Origin: Clostridia bacterium
GTDB lineage: Bacteria; Bacillota; Clostridia; Christensenellales; Aristaeellaceae
Assembly: GCA_017427165.1 (NCBI GenBank)
Contig: JAFRTK010000157.1
Coordinates: 1-35,744 of the forward strand
Direction: 5' to 3'
Length of the DNA stretch: 35,744 bases
This document shows, piece after piece, positions 33,333 through 35,744 of the stretch. Numbering within the stretch: position 1 is the first letter of the stretch; every line of letters starts with the position of its first letter. Below the pieces are notes generated by a model. The model was not told where the DNA came from. It did no database searches and was given only the letters and a program-made list of their open reading frames with translations. Both the position numbers and the translations under genes were made by a program.

Positions 33333-34283
33333 TCAGTTGGTTGTCAGCTCAAGGCAATGGATCTGGGGATAGCAGAAAAGCCGGCACGGAACAACAGATG
33401 TCCCGATTCCGCGGGAGATCAGGAGTGTTCCGCGGTTTTCCTTCAGCAATCCTGAACGGTACCGGTCCGGCACATCCGGGGCAATATCCAGCAGGTCCGA
33501 GAAGAAAGCCATCTGCCCGCCATGGGTGTGACCGAAGAGACCAAGATCCATCCAGCCAAGTGCCCCGGATCCGTTGGAAGCCTGCTGCGCCATGGGAATC
33601 AGCGAAGGATCGTGGGCAAGGAAAATGACAAAATCCGAAATGGACAGACTGCGTACAATTGATTTGATATCCGGGTTTCCTTTCGAGGGTTTATCGGCCC
33701 CGGCGATATAAATCCGTCCTGCACCAATGTTGATGGAGGCTGTTTTGTTGACAAGCGGAATCACATCCGCTGCGTTCATGGCATCCAGCAGCCGGGCCTG
33801 CTCATAAGCGGTTTCCCCGTGGTCAGACTCACCCAGGACGCCGTAAATCCCATATCTGGCATGGATCCGGTTCGTCTTTTTCATCTGCTGGAAAAAGCGG
33901 ATGGCGGAGGCATTGTCCGTGGCATAATCACCGCCGAAAAGAACCAGGTCCGGCCGGAGATTATTGATCCGTGAGATGAGCCCGTCCAGGTCAGAATTGG
34001 AATACCAGAACCCCCAGTGAATATCCGACAGGAATACCACACGCAGGTGATTGGCGTCAGGAGGAAGGTCATCCATCGGCAGTACCGTGTTGTCTGTCAG
34101 CAGAATCCGGGCTTCAAGAAACGGATAGGCGATGATTGCCAGGAGCAGCAAAACCACGAGGAACACCCGGAAGCGTTTCCGCCGGTTTTTCTTCCGGTGG
34201 CGGCCTTTTCCGCTCTGAACGGAGGCGGTGGAGGCAACAGGCCATGGCTGAGACGGAGCGTGTTTTCCCCGGTATTCATTCAT
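33333..34283 (-). CDS. Membrane-anchored metallophosphoesterase with an altered active site
   Basis: 316 residues. A basic N-terminus (GKGRHRKKNRRKRF) precedes one membrane segment (about 39–57), placing the calcineurin-like domain outside the cell. Metal-binding blocks: SDIHWG (86–91), GGD (117–119), AHDP (223–226) and GHTHGG (251–256). The usual GNH[DE] motif reads GESDHG (151–156), so the Asn and His that bind metal and phosphate are Glu and Ser. Relatives such as YkuE or UDP-2,3-diacylglucosamine-type enzymes act on envelope phosphate esters; this one may be inactive or use a different substrate. AAAGGAGG precedes the ATG. It heads the ECF–truA operon, with its own promoter. Confidence 0.88.
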   Translation of the reverse strand: MNEYRGKHAPSQPWPVASTASVQSGKGRHRKKNRRKRFRVFLVVLLLLAIIAYPFLEARILLTDNTVLPMDDLPPDANHLRVVFLSDIHWGFWYSNSDLDGLISRINNLRPDLVLFGGDYATDNASAIRFFQQMKKTNRIHARYGIYGVLGESDHGETAYEQARLLDAMNAADVIPLVNKTASINIGAGRIYIAGADKPSKGNPDIKSIVRSLSISDFVIFLAHDPSLIPMAQQASNGSGALGWMDLGLFGHTHGGQMAFFSDLLDIAPDVPDRYRSGLLKENRGTLLISRGIGTSVVPCRLFCYPQIHCLELTTN

Positions 34284-34323
34284 GGCTTACCCCTCCTTTC
34301 CTCCGGAATCACACGAACATCTT

Positions 34324-34352
34324 ATTATACGCCGAACCGCCTGAATCTTCAA
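34324..34352 (-). promoter_or_regulatory. Promoter of the metallophosphoesterase–ECF–truA–FAD operon
   Basis: On the - strand, TTGAAG (34347–34352) and TATAAT (34324–34329) are 17 bases apart, about 40 bases before the metallophosphoesterase ATG. The -35 box overlaps the stop codon of the upstream GNAT gene. Confidence 0.85.
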
Positions 34353-34966
34353 CCCATCCGGTCGGAACGGAGAATCGAATATAAAGCGACATCGATGAAT
34401 TCCGATTTGTTCAGAAGCCGGCCGCGGAGGATACCCTCACGGCGCATGCCGCATTTTTCCATGACCCGCCCGCTTGCGGGATTTCGGATATCATGCTGGG
34501 CTTCAAGACGGTTCAGTCCGCCGATCCGGTCAAATGCGGAGCGGATTACGGCCGAGAGCGCCTGAGTGGCAAACCCGCGGTTCCAGTATTCCCGGGAAAA
34601 GCTGTATCCGACTTCAGCCGCATGATGGACAGGCGAATATCCGACAAAGCCGATGGAACCAATCACATGTCCGGATGCCCTGTGAACAACGGCCCATGAG
34701 GAAGGAAGTCCGCGGCGGTACATGGAGCGGACATACCGGATATACGCCCGGGTGTCCGAAATGCTTTTATGCGGTTCCCACATTACGTATCTTGCCACAT
34801 CCGGATCGGAAGCGTATCTGAAAATATCCTTTGCGTCACTCATACGCACCGGGCGGAGGACCAGATCAGTGGTTTCCAGCACAGGCAGACAGGAAAAATA
34901 GGAAACAGGGTCACCGGCTGACGGTTCGGGGAGCCTGAACAGTGTGGAAATACAGGATTTGAACAT
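34349..34966 (-). CDS. GNAT-family N-acetyltransferase (RimJ/RimL-like)
   Basis: 205 residues. After about 25 variable N-terminal residues comes the Acetyltransf_3 layout: LETTDLVLRPVRMSDAKDIFRYASDP, then ASGHVIGSIGFVGYSP, and the acetyl-CoA motif (EYWNRGFATQALSAVI, equivalent of Q/RxxGxG/A), then the RIGGLNRLEAQHDIRNPASGRVMEKCGM end, as in ribosomal-protein alanine acetyltransferases. The true acceptor is unknown. ATG 34966 has GGGAGG 10 bases upstream; a longer frame from 35014 has no ribosome site. It lies 65 bases before the metallophosphoesterase with a promoter between. Confidence 0.9.
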   Translation of the reverse strand: MFKSCISTLFRLPEPSAGDPVSYFSCLPVLETTDLVLRPVRMSDAKDIFRYASDPDVARYVMWEPHKSISDTRAYIRYVRSMYRRGLPSSWAVVHRASGHVIGSIGFVGYSPVHHAAEVGYSFSREYWNRGFATQALSAVIRSAFDRIGGLNRLEAQHDIRNPASGRVMEKCGMRREGILRGRLLNKSEFIDVALYSILRSDRMG

Positions 34967-35074
34967 GGCTTTTGTTCCTCCCGGGAAGAAAACGGACTGC
35001 CGGCCCGTTATCATTATCGAATGACGGTTTTTTCGACGGAACAGGCTGTAATTCCTTCCGGACGGGTGCCTCGA

Positions 35075-35103
35075 TTGACACCCCTCCTGAAAGGAAGTAC
35101 AAT
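35075..35103 (+). promoter_or_regulatory. Promoter of the repeat-containing secreted protein
   Basis: TTGACA (35075–35080) and TACAAT (35098–35103) are 17 bases apart; only one position differs from consensus. It lies about 45 bases before the ATG. Confidence 0.9.
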
Positions 35104-35148
35104 GTTTGCATTAGTTCCGTGAACGATTCCGAAAGGAAGGAAATGCAT

Positions 35149-35744
35149 ATGAAGAGAACGGGTTTGCTATTGAAAGTGGCTGCTTTGCTGGCGGCAATGC
35201 TGATGCTGACGGCAGCCATGGCGTTTGCCCAGGCCGAAGCTCCCGCAGACTGGGATGGAATGATCTTTTCCCTGACCTGGTTTGACGGAAACGGCGAACA
35301 GCAGACCGCCCAGGCTGTTCCGGTATATGAACAGCCGGGAAGCTTCTGGATCTGCATTCCGGGCGACGCAAATGCGGCCGGTCTGTTTTTTGACGCTTCC
35401 CATCCGTGGCATGAATATACATTTGATCCCATGCCGGGTTCCGCACTGCCGGTTCCTGCCGATGCGGGGGACAGACTGAATGCGGATACCCCCTATATTG
35501 TGGTTACGGCAGCTGATTCAGAAAGTTATTATTCTTTCCGGCTGTATATTTCCTTTATGACGGAAACCCCTGCAATTGAGCTGTTCACACCGGAACCCAC
35601 TGCGGAACCGACGCCGGAACCCACCGCGGAGCCGACACCGGAACCCACCGCGGAGCCGACACCGGAACCCACCGCGGAGCCGACACCGGAACCCACCGCG
35701 GAGCCGACACCGGAACCTACCGCGGAGCCCACTGTGGAACCTAC
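35149..35744 (+). CDS. Secreted protein with TPEPTAEP repeats, 3' end missing
   Basis: The frame stays open to the end of the window (198 complete codons). It begins with a signal peptide (about 1–24: KRTGLLLKVAALLAAMLMLTAAMAFA with A-x-A cleavage near AQA), followed by a 110-residue beta-rich domain (about 28–145) with no family I recognise. From about residue 147 come Pro/Thr/Glu repeats. GAAAGGAAGG is 8 bases before ATG 35149, so I prefer it to the in-frame ATG at 35143, which is only 2 bases away. The repeat is probably a rigid wall-spanning linker to a domain beyond the window. Function unknown. Confidence 0.8.
   Translation, partial: MKRTGLLLKVAALLAAMLMLTAAMAFAQAEAPADWDGMIFSLTWFDGNGEQQTAQAVPVYEQPGSFWICIPGDANAAGLFFDASHPWHEYTFDPMPGSALPVPADAGDRLNADTPYIVVTAADSESYYSFRLYISFMTETPAIELFTPEPTAEPTPEPTAEPTPEPTAEPTPEPTAEPTPEPTAEPTPEPTAEPTVEP
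35587..35744 (+). repeat. 24-base tandem repeat encoding TPEPTAEP
   Basis: Six full copies of a 24-base unit encoding TPEPTAEP run from 35587 to 35730, and a seventh, variant copy (TVEP) continues to the window end. The central copies (35611–35706) are virtually identical, including synonymous sites, pointing to recent slippage expansion. The true copy number is unknown because the window cuts the array. Confidence 0.95.

Noticed and set aside
35004..35034. Hairpin followed by T6 on the + strand
   Set aside because: It resembles a terminator (TCATT/AATGA stem, then TTTTTT), but no + strand gene ends nearby and it lies in the leader of the - strand GNAT gene.
35529..35732. - strand frame encoding VGSG/SAVG repeats
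   Set aside because: It is the reverse reading of the TPEPTAEP repeat; the + strand has promoter, ribosome site and signal peptide.
1..35744. Mobile elements, CRISPR arrays, tRNA/rRNA genes, defence or toxin–antitoxin systems
   Set aside because: None seen. The only tandem repeat is protein-coding (35587 onward), no transposase, integrase or nuclease frames exist, and composition is even throughout.

Overview
The window is a compact, GC-rich stretch of a Gram-positive chromosome, almost entirely core genome. The gene orders (ackA–DUF177–rpmF, dgt–dnaG–rpoD–trmK–nif3, ecfA1–ecfA2–ecfT–truA, DUF951, murI), the strong AGGAGG-type ribosome sites and the TTGACA/TATAAT promoters point to a Clostridia-class Firmicute. 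A GC-rich gut or rumen lineage near Christensenellales/Aristaeellaceae is my guess, not something the sequence proves. I see no rRNA, tRNA, CRISPR array, insertion sequence, phage gene or riboswitch, and no gene-free gap longer than about 300 bases.

Left part (1–10.9 kb, + strand): the 3' end of dnaK and all of dnaJ; a VanZ-like membrane protein overlapping a small acidic membrane protein; a cysteine desulfurase; acetate kinase; DUF177 (YceD) with rpmF behind a perfect consensus promoter; valS; then rsmH and rsmI, the two enzymes that methylate the same 16S rRNA nucleotide (C1402), 3 bases apart.

Middle (10.9–25.1 kb, mostly - strand): a glucan-use operon lacI–malQ–glgP, with its promoter and a probable LacI-type autoregulatory operator at 15845–15903, whose terminator lies inside the rsmI coding region. 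Next is a lone + strand secreted leucine-rich-repeat protein sharing a bidirectional terminator with the next operon. That operon is dgt–dnaG–rpoD–trmK–nif3–zinc-ribbon protein, a macromolecular-synthesis operon with overlapping genes. A monocistronic secreted multidomain protein of unknown function and a DUF951 gene follow.

Right part (25.2–35.7 kb): murI (+), then an EF-G paralogue (+) with altered G3 and G4 motifs. A - strand operon follows: metallophosphoesterase–ecfA1–ecfA2–ecfT–truA–FAD oxidoreductase, with its promoter overlapping the end of a GNAT acetyltransferase gene. The window ends in an incomplete + strand gene for a secreted protein with 24-base TPEPTAEP tandem repeats.

No clearly new multi-gene system was found. 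The points most worth checking are the EF-G paralogue's changed GTPase motifs, the metallophosphoesterase lacking its Asn-His motif, the terminator embedded in rsmI, the rsmH–rsmI pairing, and two or three secreted proteins I cannot assign.
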